Position numbers and translations under genes: made by a program
Shown here: positions 26,920 through 36,110 of the stretch, in pieces
Position numbering within the stretch: position 1 is the first letter of the stretch
Layout: every line of letters starts with the position of its first letter
Notes under the pieces: generated by a model
The model's input: only the letters and a program-made list of their open reading frames with translations
What the model was told of the DNA's origin: nothing
Database searches by the model: none
Source: Pseudomonas sp. stari2
Lineage (GTDB): Bacteria; Pseudomonadota; Gammaproteobacteria; Pseudomonadales; Pseudomonadaceae
Length of the DNA: 64,000 bases
Assembly (NCBI RefSeq): GCF_040760005.1
Contig: NZ_CP099760.1
Span: 4,087,501-4,151,500, forward strand
Direction of reading: 5' to 3'

Positions 26920-26931
26920 CCCCCCCCCCCC
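26920..26931. repeat. C12 homopolymer upstream of lemA
   Basis: Twelve consecutive C residues 23 bases before the chosen lemA start, just downstream of a possible -10 region (TAAGAT near 26909). Such tracts slip and can vary expression; the length could also be a sequencing artefact. Confidence 0.8.
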
Positions 26932-26954
26932 GCCGAGTGAATAAGGACATCACC

Positions 26955-27551
26955 GTGAAGATCTACCTCATCGTCAATCTGGTATTGCTTGCGCTTCTGG
27001 GGCTCTACGCTGTCAGTCTTTTCAACAAACTTGTTGCCCGGCGCAACGAGATAAAGAACGCATTTGCCCAGGTCGAAGTGCAGCTCAAACGCCGCTATGA
27101 CCTGATCCCCAATCTGGTCAGCATCGCCAAGGGTTATCTGGCCCATGAGCGCGAAACTCTCGAAGCGGTGATCGCCGCGCGCAATGCCGCCGTGGCCGGG
27201 CTTGAGGCGGCACAGTCGAAACCGGGCAATGCCCAGAACATCGCGCAATTGGGGCTGGCGGACAGTGCACTCAGCAGCGCCGTGGGTCGACTGAACCTGA
27301 CGCTGGAAGCCTATCCGGAGCTCAAGGCGTCGCAGAACATGCAACAACTGAGCGAAGAACTGAGCAGCACCGAAAACAAGGTTAGCTTCGCGCGTCAGGC
27401 GTTCAACGACGCGGTGATGGCCTACAACACGCTCAAGCAGAGTTTTCCGGCGGTGCTGCTGGCGACCAGTTTTGGCCATCGCGAGGACGCGGTTCCGTTG
27501 AAGTTTGCCGATACGCTGGCCATCAAGACCGCGCCCAACGTTTCTTTCTGA
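26955..27551 (+). CDS. lemA: LemA family membrane protein
   Basis: 198 residues: an N-terminal membrane anchor (about 2-20, outside-facing) and a long helical LemA domain with FNKLVARRNEIKNAFAQVEVQLKRRYDLIPNLV and the C-terminal ENKVSFARQAFNDAVMAYN. Start GTG 26955 is preferred over the in-frame GTG at 26937 because AAGGA lies 7 bases ahead of it, while the earlier one follows poly-C with no ribosome site. LemA genes commonly precede M48 metalloproteases, as here. Molecular role not established. Confidence 0.88.
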   Translation: MKIYLIVNLVLLALLGLYAVSLFNKLVARRNEIKNAFAQVEVQLKRRYDLIPNLVSIAKGYLAHERETLEAVIAARNAAVAGLEAAQSKPGNAQNIAQLGLADSALSSAVGRLNLTLEAYPELKASQNMQQLSEELSSTENKVSFARQAFNDAVMAYNTLKQSFPAVLLATSFGHREDAVPLKFADTLAIKTAPNVSF

Positions 27552-27575
27552 TTGCTGCTCTCCATGGATGGCCCG

Positions 27576-28622
27576 ATGAATTTTTTTGAACGACAGACCC
27601 AAGCTCGAAACCAGACATCACGGCTGATTTACCTGATGATTCTGGCGATTGTCATGCTGATCGGGATGACCAGCCTGCCCTTCGTCTTCAATGGTTTTGA
27701 AGATTATCTGAGCGGGACTGGCACGCTGGCGGATGCGTTTCTGGCAATGGCCGTTATTGCATTGTTCATCAGCAGCATCGTGGTGATTGGCGGTCTGCTG
27801 AAATATCGGCAACTGCGCGCGGGCGGCAAAGTCGTCGCCGAGAAACTGGGTGGCCGCCTGCTCAATGGCAATGTGCGTACCCTGGACGAGCAGCGGTTGA
27901 TGAACGTCGTCGAAGAAATGGCGATTGCCTCCGGCACCTGCCTGCCGGCGGTGTATCTGCTACCGGACGAAAGCATCAACGCCTTCGCGGCCGGATTTAC
28001 ACCGGAAGACGCGGCCATTGGTGTGACCCGTGGCGCAGTGAAACTACTGACCCGAGAAGAACTGCAAGGGGTGATCGCCCACGAATTCAGCCACATCTTC
28101 AACGGGGACATGCGCCTAAATACGCAACTGGTGGCGGTAGTGCACGGCCTGTTGGTGCTGGGGCTGGCTGGCACTTACATACTGGCCAGCCTGCTCAAGC
28201 GCGACAAACGCGACGTGCGGTTGATGCTGGTGGTTTTTGCGCTCGGGGCCGCACTGTGCGTGGCCGGGTTTATCGGGAATCTATACGGCAATCTGATCAA
28301 GGCCGCTGTCAGTCGTCAACGTGAGTTCCTCGCCGATGCCAGCGCGGTGCAATACACGCGCAATCCGCAAAGCATTGTCGGCGCCCTGAAAAAAATCGGC
28401 GCCCATGCACAAGGCTCGGTGATCAGTTCGCCCCGTGCCGCCGAGTTCAGTCATTTGTTTTTCAGCACCGGCGGCTCAGGTTTGCTGAGCCGGATGTTTG
28501 CGACCCACCCTGATCTGAGCGTGCGGATTCGTCGAATCGATCCGCAGTGGGATGGGAGTTTTACGACGGCTGCCGCAACCGACAAACCGATGCCAGATCA
28601 GGTGGCGGCAACGGCGGATTGA
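27576..28622 (+). CDS. M48-family membrane metalloprotease (first of tandem pair)
   Basis: 348 residues. Two membrane segments (about 20-37 and 55-75), then an M48 peptidase domain with zinc motif HEFSH (His169, Glu170, His173) and the distal glutamate in the REFLADASAVQ helix. A further hydrophobic pair lies at about 185-240. HtpX-like by layout; likely membrane protein quality control. The start at 27576 shares the leader GGATGG-4-bases-ATG-AATTT with the paralogue, which supports it over the ATG 12 bases upstream. Lies 24 bases after lemA. Confidence 0.9.
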   Translation: MNFFERQTQARNQTSRLIYLMILAIVMLIGMTSLPFVFNGFEDYLSGTGTLADAFLAMAVIALFISSIVVIGGLLKYRQLRAGGKVVAEKLGGRLLNGNVRTLDEQRLMNVVEEMAIASGTCLPAVYLLPDESINAFAAGFTPEDAAIGVTRGAVKLLTREELQGVIAHEFSHIFNGDMRLNTQLVAVVHGLLVLGLAGTYILASLLKRDKRDVRLMLVVFALGAALCVAGFIGNLYGNLIKAAVSRQREFLADASAVQYTRNPQSIVGALKKIGAHAQGSVISSPRAAEFSHLFFSTGGSGLLSRMFATHPDLSVRIRRIDPQWDGSFTTAAATDKPMPDQVAATAD

Positions 28623-28650
28623 TTCAAAATCCACGCCCACGGATGGCTAG

Positions 28651-29712
28651 ATGAATTTCTTCGAACAACAGTGCCGGGCCAAACGTCGCTCGGTGCAGCT
28701 CGTGATTTTGATGTTTTTTGCCGTACTCAGCCTGATTCTTGTGTTTTGCATGCTCCTGATTCTGCCGCTCTCATACGGCAAAACGCTTGAAAACATGGCG
28801 TCGGACTGGCAGTTTTTCGCGACCGTCGCGGCGCTGGTAACGGCTGTTGTGTTGCTCGGCGGGCTGGTCAAATACGTCGAACTGACAGGGGGCGGCAAAG
28901 TAGTCGCGCACCGCTTGGGTGGTCGTCTGATCAACCATAACGCGCAGACTCTGCAAGAGCGCCGCTTGGTCAATGTGGTGGAGGAAATGGCCTTGGCGTC
29001 CGGCACCGCCGTTCCTTGCGTGTATCTGTTGCCAGACCTGGGCATCAATGCATTTGCTGCCGGCCTCACGCCTCAGGATGCAGTGATCGGCGTCACTCAA
29101 GGTGCGATAAGCCTGTTGTCACGCGATGAACTGCAAGGCGTTATCGCCCACGAATTCAGCCACATCTACAACGGCGACATGCGCCTGAACACCCAACTGG
29201 TCGCGATCGTCCACGGGATTATGGTGATCGGGTTGGCAGGAAACTATCTCTTGCGCGGTCTTGAGGACACACCACACTCATCTGCCAATCGCAAACAGCC
29301 GACCATCCTGGTCAGCATGTTTGGCACTGCGCTGTGCATTGTCGGTTTCTCCGGGACGTTCTTTGGCAACCTGATCAAGGCAGCAGTCAGCCGGCAACGC
29401 GAATTTCTGGCCGACGCGACCGCCGTGCAATACACCCGCAACCCCGACAGTATCGGCGGGGCACTGAAGAAAATCGGCGGGTACAAAATGGGCTCGACCC
29501 TGAGGGCCGCCCGCGCTGCCGAATTCAGTCACCTGTTTTTCGGCCCTGTCACTTCCAGCGCTCATCTGCTCTCGGGCCATCCGGATCTGCGTGAACGCAT
29601 TCGCAGGATAGACCCTGACTGGAATGGGACCTTCGTGAACGTCACCGAACCACAGCAGGACTCGATGGTCGCCAGAACCGTGCGGGCAGTGCCGACCAAA
29701 GAACTGCCATAG
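28651..29712 (+). CDS. M48-family membrane metalloprotease (second of tandem pair)
   Basis: 353 residues, a clear tandem duplicate of the preceding gene: same MNFFE start, same GGK-VA--LGGRL-N segment, same GVIAHEFSHI-NGDMRLNTQLVA zinc helix and the same REFLADA-AVQYTRNP motif. It differs mainly in the N-terminal membrane helices and in an inserted DTPHSSANRK loop. Both copies keep all catalytic residues, so the duplication is not a dead copy. Confidence 0.9.
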   Translation: MNFFEQQCRAKRRSVQLVILMFFAVLSLILVFCMLLILPLSYGKTLENMASDWQFFATVAALVTAVVLLGGLVKYVELTGGGKVVAHRLGGRLINHNAQTLQERRLVNVVEEMALASGTAVPCVYLLPDLGINAFAAGLTPQDAVIGVTQGAISLLSRDELQGVIAHEFSHIYNGDMRLNTQLVAIVHGIMVIGLAGNYLLRGLEDTPHSSANRKQPTILVSMFGTALCIVGFSGTFFGNLIKAAVSRQREFLADATAVQYTRNPDSIGGALKKIGGYKMGSTLRAARAAEFSHLFFGPVTSSAHLLSGHPDLRERIRRIDPDWNGTFVNVTEPQQDSMVARTVRAVPTKELP

Positions 29713-29855
29713 CACGCCATTGATCCGCTTGGCACATCAATCCATGCCAACTATGCAATTAACAAATCGATCCCTGCGCGCCACTATCCGCCCCAATAAG
29801 AACCGTGCGCCGCCTCCCCGTCGCGCACGTCATAAAAGCGGTGGAGTACTTTTCT

Positions 29856-31148
29856 ATGACAGCCTCAATCCCACACGGCGGCTCGCGGGCCGGCGCCATT
29901 TTCCGGGTCACCTCGGGTAACTTCCTCGAACAGTTCGACTTCTTTCTGTTCGGTTTCTACGCCACGCAGATTGCGGCGGTGTTCTTCCCGGCGAGCAGTG
30001 AGTTCGCCTCTCTGATGATGACTTTTGCAGTGTTCGGCGCAGGCTTTTTGATGCGTCCGCTGGGGGCTATTGTGCTCGGCGCGTACATCGATGACGTCGG
30101 TCGTCGCAAGGGCTTGATCGTCACCCTGTCGATCATGGCCAGCGGCACGATACTGATTGTGCTGGTGCCCGGATATGAAACCATCGGTCTGTTCGCCCCG
30201 GCGCTGGTGTTGATCGGGCGGCTGCTGCAAGGGTTCTCTGCCGGTGCGGAACTGGGTGGGGTTTCGGTGTATCTCTCGGAGATCGCTACGCCCGGCCGCA
30301 AAGGCTTTTTCACCGCCTGGCAGTCGGCCAGCCAGCAGGTAGCCATCGTCGTCGCCGCTGCGCTGGGTTATGGCTTGAACCAGTGGATGGCACCGCAAGC
30401 AGTCGCCGATTGGGGCTGGCGGATTCCGTTTTTCGTGGGCTGCATGATCGTGCCGTTCATCTTCTTTCTGCGGCGCAATCTGGCGGAAACCGAAGAGTTC
30501 GCCGCCCGCAAACATCGCCCGAGCATGAAGGAAGTGTTCCGCACCCTCGGCCAGAACTGGGGCGTGGTGCTGGGCGGGATGCTGATGGTTGCCCTGACCA
30601 CCACCGCGTTTTACTTGATCACCGTGTACGCACCGACCTTCGGCAAAACCGTACTGCACCTGAGCACATCGGATGCGTTGCTGGTGACCTTGCTGGTGGG
30701 CGTTTCCAACTTCTTCTGGCTGCCGATTGGCGGGGCGTTGTCCGATCGTGTCGGCCGCCGTCCGGTGCTGATCGCCATGGCGTTGCTGGCCCTGGCCACT
30801 ACTTATCCGGCGCTGTCGTATCTGGTACAGGCGCCAAGCTTCAGCCACATGCTGCTGTCGCTGTTGTGGCTGTCGTTCATCTACGGCCTGTACAACGGCG
30901 CGATGATTCCAGCGCTGACCGAGATCATGCCGGTGGAAGTGCGGGTGGCCGGTTTCTCCCTGGCTTATAGCCTCGCCACTGCCGTATTCGGTGGATTCAC
31001 TCCAGCCATGTCGACCTTCCTGATCCAGTACACCGGCGATAAAGCCGCACCGGGTTACTGGATGAGCATCGGCGCACTGTGTGCATTGTGCGCGACGCTG
31101 TATCTGTATCGCCGCGCCGGCGGTCGTCTGCAACCTGCTACTGCCTGA
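29856..31148 (+). CDS. MFS proton symporter, citrate/tricarballylate type
   Basis: 430 residues with twelve membrane helices. N-terminal [17 protein letters not shown] and the loop [10 protein letters not shown] with [27 protein letters not shown] are typical of the metabolite:H+ symporter family (CitA/TcuC/KgtP-like). It imports tri- or dicarboxylates. GTGGAG 9 bases ahead sets the start at 29856. Followed after 10 bases by a binding protein gene and then a convergent LysR, which suggests a carboxylate-utilisation locus lacking its enzymes in this window. Confidence 0.88.
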   Translation: MTASIPHGGSRAGAIFRVTSGNFLEQFDFFLFGFYATQIAAVFFPASSEFASLMMTFAVFGAGFLMRPLGAIVLGAYIDDVGRRKGLIVTLSIMASGTILIVLVPGYETIGLFAPALVLIGRLLQGFSAGAELGGVSVYLSEIATPGRKGFFTAWQSASQQVAIVVAAALGYGLNQWMAPQAVADWGWRIPFFVGCMIVPFIFFLRRNLAETEEFAARKHRPSMKEVFRTLGQNWGVVLGGMLMVALTTTAFYLITVYAPTFGKTVLHLSTSDALLVTLLVGVSNFFWLPIGGALSDRVGRRPVLIAMALLALATTYPALSYLVQAPSFSHMLLSLLWLSFIYGLYNGAMIPALTEIMPVEVRVAGFSLAYSLATAVFGGFTPAMSTFLIQYTGDKAAPGYWMSIGALCALCATLYLYRRAGGRLQPATA

Positions 31149-31158
31149 GAACATCACC

Positions 31159-31929
31159 ATGAAAAAACTGTTTACCGTTACAGCCCTGCTCGCCGGTCTT
31201 GCGTTCAACGTTGCGGCCCAGGCCGAAGAGCTGCGGGTCATGACCTCCGGCGGTTTCACCGCTGCCTACAAGATCCTCGGGCCGAAATTCGCCGCTGCCA
31301 CCGGCAACACCCTGGACACCCAACTCGGCCCGTCGATGGGCAAGGCACCGGAGGCAATCCCCAATCGCCTTGCCCGTGGCGAAAAGGCCGACGTGGTGAT
31401 CATGGTCGGCTACGCCCTCGATGATCTGATCAAACAAGGCAAGGTCGACCCCGCGTCGCGGGTAGAACTGGCGGATTCGCGAATCGGCCTGGTGGTGCGC
31501 GAGGGTGCCCCGAAACCGGACATCAGCAACGTCGATGCCCTGAAGAAAACCCTGCTTGATGCAAAATCGGTGGCCTACTCCGACAGCGCCAGCGGCGTGT
31601 ACATCGAGCAGCAACTGTTCAAGAAACTCGGTATCGAAGATCAGCTGAAACCGAAGGCCAAGATGATCCCGAAAATCCCGGTGGGTTCGGTGGTCGCGAC
31701 CGGCGACTATCAACTGGGCTTCCAGCAGGTCAGCGAGTTGCTGCCGGTGCCTGGTGTGAGTTTTGTGGCGAAGATTCCTGAATCGGTGCAGTCGGTGACA
31801 CGATTTGCTGCGGGTATTCCGGTGGGTGCGCAGCATCCGCAGGAAGCAAAAGCGTTGCTCGCCTACCTCGCGGCACCTGCCGCCCAGGCTGACGTGCAGG
31901 CCACCGGGCTGGATTCGGTCAAGCGCTGA
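31159..31929 (+). CDS. periplasmic substrate-binding protein (ModA-like fold)
   Basis: 256 residues with a signal peptide (LFTVTALLAGLAFNVAAQA, cleavage near 22) and a type II binding-protein fold: LRVMTSGGFTAAYKILGPKF near the N-terminus, and KSVAYSDSASGVYIEQQL. It resembles the extracellular solute-binding family related to ModA but sits next to an MFS permease with no ABC genes. It may sense or scavenge the carboxylate for the neighbouring permease. Its stop overlaps the convergent LysR stop by 11 bases. Confidence 0.85.
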   Translation: MKKLFTVTALLAGLAFNVAAQAEELRVMTSGGFTAAYKILGPKFAAATGNTLDTQLGPSMGKAPEAIPNRLARGEKADVVIMVGYALDDLIKQGKVDPASRVELADSRIGLVVREGAPKPDISNVDALKKTLLDAKSVAYSDSASGVYIEQQLFKKLGIEDQLKPKAKMIPKIPVGSVVATGDYQLGFQQVSELLPVPGVSFVAKIPESVQSVTRFAAGIPVGAQHPQEAKALLAYLAAPAAQADVQATGLDSVKR

Positions 31930-32833
31930 CCGTCGGCGGCTGGACTTTCATTTCCACGACCAGCCGCTCCAGTTCCAGTGCCGCCGGGGTCAGCGTACGA
32001 CCCCGGCGCTTGATGATGCCGACGCTGCGCATCACTTGCGGATCGGTCAGCGGCACCCGCGTCAGGATCGGATGATCCGCCGCCGGCATCGCCATCAACG
32101 GCACCGCCGCCACACCCAGCCCCGCCTCCACCAGACCGATCATGGTCGTCACATGCCGCGTCTCGCAGATACTCGGACGCTGCGGCACCACTTTGGCCAG
32201 CGCCTGATCGAGCAGAAACCGGTTGCCCGAGGTCTTGTCGAGCGAGATGTAATCCTGCCGGTAGAACTCGTCCCAGGTCACGCTGCTGCGCCCGGCCAGC
32301 GGATGATCGCGGCGACAGGCAACCACGTAGCTCTCCTGCACCAGCGGCTCGAAATCCACGCCCGCCTCCTGGGTGCCCATGAAACTCAGACCGAAATCCG
32401 CCTCGCCATTGACCACCGCGCTCAGCACGTCGTGGGCGCTGGAATCGAGGACTTTGACTTTGATGCGCGGGAACTGCCGGTGATAGCGGGCGACCACGCT
32501 CGGCATGAAGTAATACGCCGCCGACGGCACGCAGGCGACAGTCACGTGGCCCTGCCGATTCGAGGCGACTTCACTGATGCCGAGCAACGCGACGTCCAGA
32601 TCGTCCAGCAAACGCTCGACGCTGGGCATGAAACCGCGCCCGGCCTGAGTCAGGCTGACCTTGCGTGTGGTGCGTTCGAACAGCTTCACGCCGAGGGCGT
32701 CTTCGAGCTTTTCGATGCGTCGGCTCAGGGCCGGTTGCGACAGGCGCACGGTGTCGGCAGCCTTGCGGAAACTGCCCTGCTCGACCACAGCGCGAAAGGC
32801 TTGCAGGTCGTTGAGGTCGAAGTTGATGGCCAT
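31919..32833 (-). CDS. LysR-family transcriptional regulator
   Basis: 304 residues: N-terminal winged HTH (FRKAADTVRLSQPALSRRIEKLEDALG, about 22-48) and a periplasmic-binding-like effector domain. It is convergent with the carboxylate transporter genes and plausibly controls them from a distance; the 163-base gap to the Kef-like gene is the other candidate target. Effector unknown. Confidence 0.9.
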   Translation of the reverse strand: MAINFDLNDLQAFRAVVEQGSFRKAADTVRLSQPALSRRIEKLEDALGVKLFERTTRKVSLTQAGRGFMPSVERLLDDLDVALLGISEVASNRQGHVTVACVPSAAYYFMPSVVARYHRQFPRIKVKVLDSSAHDVLSAVVNGEADFGLSFMGTQEAGVDFEPLVQESYVVACRRDHPLAGRSSVTWDEFYRQDYISLDKTSGNRFLLDQALAKVVPQRPSICETRHVTTMIGLVEAGLGVAAVPLMAMPAADHPILTRVPLTDPQVMRSVGIIKRRGRTLTPAALELERLVVEMKVQPPTVSA

Positions 32834-32996
32834 GGGAGACTCGAGAGGAATTGATTCGCTGAGGCTATAAATGTAACCAATTGATGCAATTTATTACAGA
32901 AGCACATCTGCTCAAGCAGGCTCTGCGCTGGATCTGCAATCATTTCAGCCTTTATCCTGTCGCCCCCCGCCGTACCGCGTTACTGGAGTTCCGCTC

Positions 32997-34805
32997 ATGC
33001 CCCATGAAGGCAATCTGTTGCAAGCCGCTGTCGTGTTTCTGTTCGCGGCGGTGCTTACCGTTCCCCTGGCCAAGCGCCTGCAACTGGGCGCGGTGCTCGG
33101 TTATCTGTTTGCCGGGGTGATCATCGGCCCGTCGGTGCTGGGCCTGATCGGCAATCCGCAGAGCGTCAGCCATATTTCGGAACTGGGCGTGGTGTTGCTG
33201 CTGTTCATCATCGGCCTGGAACTGTCACCGCGACGTTTGTGGGTGATGCGCAAATCGGTGTTCGGCGTCGGTCTGGCGCAAGTGCTTTTGACCGGTTCGG
33301 TGATCGGCGTTCTGGCGTTGTCGGTGTTCGGCCAGCCGCTGAACAGCGCGATTGTCTTGGGTCTGGGCCTGGCGCTGTCGTCCACCGCGTTCGGCCTGCA
33401 AAGCCTCGCGGAACGCAAGGAACTGACCAGCCCCCACGGTCGTCTGGCGTTTGCGATTCTGTTGTTCCAGGACATCGCCGCAATCCCGCTGATCGCTCTG
33501 GTACCGATGCTCGCGGGCGTCGATCACCACACCAGCACCGCCGACGATGTGCGCCACAGTTTGCAGGTGCTGGGCAGCATCGCCGTGGTCGTGATCGGCG
33601 GGCGTTATCTGTTGCGCCCGGTGTTCCGAATCGTGGCGAAAACCGGTCTGCCGGAAGTCTCCACCGCCACCGCGTTGCTGGTGGTGATCGGCACCGCGTG
33701 GATGATGGACATGGTCGGCGTGTCGATGGCGCTGGGCGCATTCCTCGCCGGGTTGCTGCTGGCAGACTCGGAATATCGCCATGAACTGGAAGCGCAGATC
33801 GAACCGTTCAAGGGGCTGCTGCTGGGGCTGTTCTTCATCAGCGTCGGCATGGGCGCCAACCTCAGCCTGTTGCTCAGCGCACCGATCACGGTGCTCGGGC
33901 TGACGCTGCTGCTGATTGCGCTGAAGTTGCCGCTGTTGTTTGTGGTCGGGCGTCTGGCTGGCGGGTTGAGCAAGGTCAGTGCGATTCGACTCGGTATCGT
34001 GCTGGCGGCGGGCGGTGAATTTGCCTTTGTGGTGTTCAAGATCGGTCGCGATCAGGGTCTGTTCGAACCGCGTCTGTACGACTTGCTGGTGCTGACCATC
34101 ACCCTGTCGATGGCGGTGACGCCGTTGCTGCTGTTGATCTGCGCACGACTGGTCAGCCCGAAGGTGCAGCCGGTGGAGGTGCCGGAGAAATTCCGCCAGA
34201 TCGACACCGAAACTCCACGGGTGGTGATTGCCGGTATGGGCCGGATGGGCCAGATCGTGGCGCGGATCCTGCGGGCGCAGAACATCAAGTTCGTGGCGCT
34301 GGATACCTCGGTGGAAACCATCGAACTGTCACGCAGTTTCGGCGGCGTGCCGGTGTTCTACGGTGACCCGATGCGCCCGGAAATCCTCAGCGCGGCCAAG
34401 GTCGGGGAGGCGGAATATTTCGTGATTGCCACGGACGATCCGGAGACCAACATCAAGACCGCCGAAATCGTGCGCAAGCTTTACCCGCACATGAAGATCA
34501 TTGCCCGGGCGCGTAACCGGCAGCATGTTCATCGTCTGGTGGATGTCGGCGCCGATCCGATCCGGGAGACCTATTACTCCAGTCTGGAAATGAGCCGTCG
34601 CACACTGGTTGGCCTCGGCTTGACCCAGGCCCAGGCCGATGCGCGGATCAAGCGCTTCAAGCACCACGACGAACAGGTGCTCGAGGCTCAACACGCGGTG
34701 TACGACGACGCGGCCAAAGTCCTGCAGACCGCCCAGGAAGCACGGGCGGAACTGGCCAGACTGTTCGAGTCGGATCAACTGGAAGAACAATCGGGCAAGT
34801 CCTGA
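32997..34805 (+). CDS. monovalent cation:proton antiporter, Kef type (CPA2)
   Basis: 602 residues. An antiporter membrane domain of about 12 helices (1-385) carries LGYLFAGVIIGPSVLGLI and FIIGLELSPRRLWVMRK. A cytoplasmic TrkA-N/RCK domain follows, with NAD motif VVIAGMGRMGQIVARIL (about 410-426), and the tail contains a charged helix (QTAQEARAELARLFESDQLEEQ). It is like KefB/KefC: K+ efflux coupled to H+ entry, gated by nucleotide or glutathione adducts. No kefF/kefG-type partner is adjacent. GGAG 10 bases ahead supports the ATG. Confidence 0.92.
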   Translation: MPHEGNLLQAAVVFLFAAVLTVPLAKRLQLGAVLGYLFAGVIIGPSVLGLIGNPQSVSHISELGVVLLLFIIGLELSPRRLWVMRKSVFGVGLAQVLLTGSVIGVLALSVFGQPLNSAIVLGLGLALSSTAFGLQSLAERKELTSPHGRLAFAILLFQDIAAIPLIALVPMLAGVDHHTSTADDVRHSLQVLGSIAVVVIGGRYLLRPVFRIVAKTGLPEVSTATALLVVIGTAWMMDMVGVSMALGAFLAGLLLADSEYRHELEAQIEPFKGLLLGLFFISVGMGANLSLLLSAPITVLGLTLLLIALKLPLLFVVGRLAGGLSKVSAIRLGIVLAAGGEFAFVVFKIGRDQGLFEPRLYDLLVLTITLSMAVTPLLLLICARLVSPKVQPVEVPEKFRQIDTETPRVVIAGMGRMGQIVARILRAQNIKFVALDTSVETIELSRSFGGVPVFYGDPMRPEILSAAKVGEAEYFVIATDDPETNIKTAEIVRKLYPHMKIIARARNRQHVHRLVDVGADPIRETYYSSLEMSRRTLVGLGLTQAQADARIKRFKHHDEQVLEAQHAVYDDAAKVLQTAQEARAELARLFESDQLEEQSGKS

Positions 34806-34823
34806 GCCCCGCAATCAATCCTT

Positions 34824-34842
34824 CCCACGCAATGCGTGGGAG
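34824..34842. repeat. palindromic repeat, possibly a terminator
   Basis: TCCCACGC-AAT-GCGTGGGA between the convergent kef-like and hcnC genes. Same family of short GTGGGA palindromes as at 42134; no T-tract. Confidence 0.7.
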
Positions 34843-34850
34843 GGTTCTAA

Positions 34851-36110
34851 TCAGGCCATCTCCAGCGCCCGCTCTTCCTGCACAGGCGCCACTGTAAACC
34901 GGTCCGCCAGAAACGGTGTGATGTCCAGCGGCAGCGGTTCATCGTTGACCAGTTTGTCCAGCAATACCCCGGTGATCGCCGACGTCAGCACCCCGGTGCG
35001 GAAGTGCCCGCAGGCGTTGAGGTAACCTTCCACCCCGGCCATCGGTCCGAGAATCGGCAACTCATCCGGCGAGCCCGGACGCAACCCGGCCCAGGTGCGC
35101 TTGAGGTTGATGTCCGCCAGTTCCGGCAGGCATCGCACCGCGCCCTGCACCAGCCCGGCGATTTCCGGCCAGGTGGTGGTGACGTCGAAGCCCTTGTCCT
35201 CGGTGGTGCTGCCGATCAGGATTTCGCCGTTGTCCTTTTGCGCCATGTAGCAATCGCTGGTGGTCAGGCAACCGTTGAGGATTTTCGGCAGGCGCTCAGT
35301 GAGCAGGATCTGGCCTTTCACCGGTTTCACCGGAATCCGGATTCCCGTGGCCCACTCACTCAAGTCCGCTGCCCAGGCGCCAGCGGCGTTGATCAGGGTC
35401 TTGCAGTGGAACACCCCGGCTTCGGCCGTTTGTACACCGGTCACCCGCGTGCCGTGATGCAAAACGCCGGTGATGTTGGTGTTGACGTACATGTCCACGC
35501 CATTCTGCCGGGCGCCTTCGGCGTAGGCGTCGGCGAGGCGGAACGGGCTGACCTGGTGATCGCAGAGAAACTCCAGCGCGCCCCGCGCTTCATGGCTGAC
35601 GCTCGGTTCGGACTCGCGCAATGCAGCCTGATCGAGCCAGCGCACCTGATCGGCCAGGTGCGGAATGCAGCCGACGATGTGCTCGGCGTACAACCGGTCC
35701 TCGTCGTCATAAATGACGAATTTGAGCCCGGTCTTTTCGAACTTGAAATCCATCCCGTGATTGTCTTTCAACTCACGGTGCAACGCCGGGTACAGCGCGT
35801 TGGACTGCAAGGCAAAATCGAAGAACGACGGCGGCAGGATGTGCGGCGTGCTGGAATCCACCGCTACCGCCGCGCCCTGGGTTTCGCGCTTGCGATTGGC
35901 CGACATCATGCGGAAGAAAATCACCCCGCAGCCCAGCCCCACAGATTCACCGATGGCCCACAAACCGCCGGCCGAGGCGCGGGTCGCGTTGCCCGGACGC
36001 TTGGCGTCGATCATCGCGACCTTGAGGTTTTTGCGCTTGGACAACTGATAGGCGATGGACGCGCCGATCACACCGCCGCCGGCGATGACCACGTCATAGA
36101 ACTTACTCAT
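34851..36110 (-). CDS. hcnC: hydrogen cyanide synthase subunit HcnC
   Basis: 419 residues, FAD oxidase of the DAO family: VVIAGGGVIGASIAYQLS at 7-24, NAAGAWAADLSEWA as second FAD contact and a C-terminal CGHFRTGVLTSAITG. With HcnA and HcnB it oxidises glycine to HCN and CO2 at the membrane. The ATG at 36110 lies inside the end of hcnB (8-base overlap, ATGAGTAA). The whole operon is present and intact. Confidence 0.95.
   Translation of the reverse strand: MSKFYDVVIAGGGVIGASIAYQLSKRKNLKVAMIDAKRPGNATRASAGGLWAIGESVGLGCGVIFFRMMSANRKRETQGAAVAVDSSTPHILPPSFFDFALQSNALYPALHRELKDNHGMDFKFEKTGLKFVIYDDEDRLYAEHIVGCIPHLADQVRWLDQAALRESEPSVSHEARGALEFLCDHQVSPFRLADAYAEGARQNGVDMYVNTNITGVLHHGTRVTGVQTAEAGVFHCKTLINAAGAWAADLSEWATGIRIPVKPVKGQILLTERLPKILNGCLTTSDCYMAQKDNGEILIGSTTEDKGFDVTTTWPEIAGLVQGAVRCLPELADINLKRTWAGLRPGSPDELPILGPMAGVEGYLNACGHFRTGVLTSAITGVLLDKLVNDEPLPLDITPFLADRFTVAPVQEERALEMA

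Noticed and set aside
29865..31259. 464-codon frame antisense to the carboxylate MFS gene
   Set aside because: Shadow of a well supported 12-helix transporter; no ribosome site or domain.
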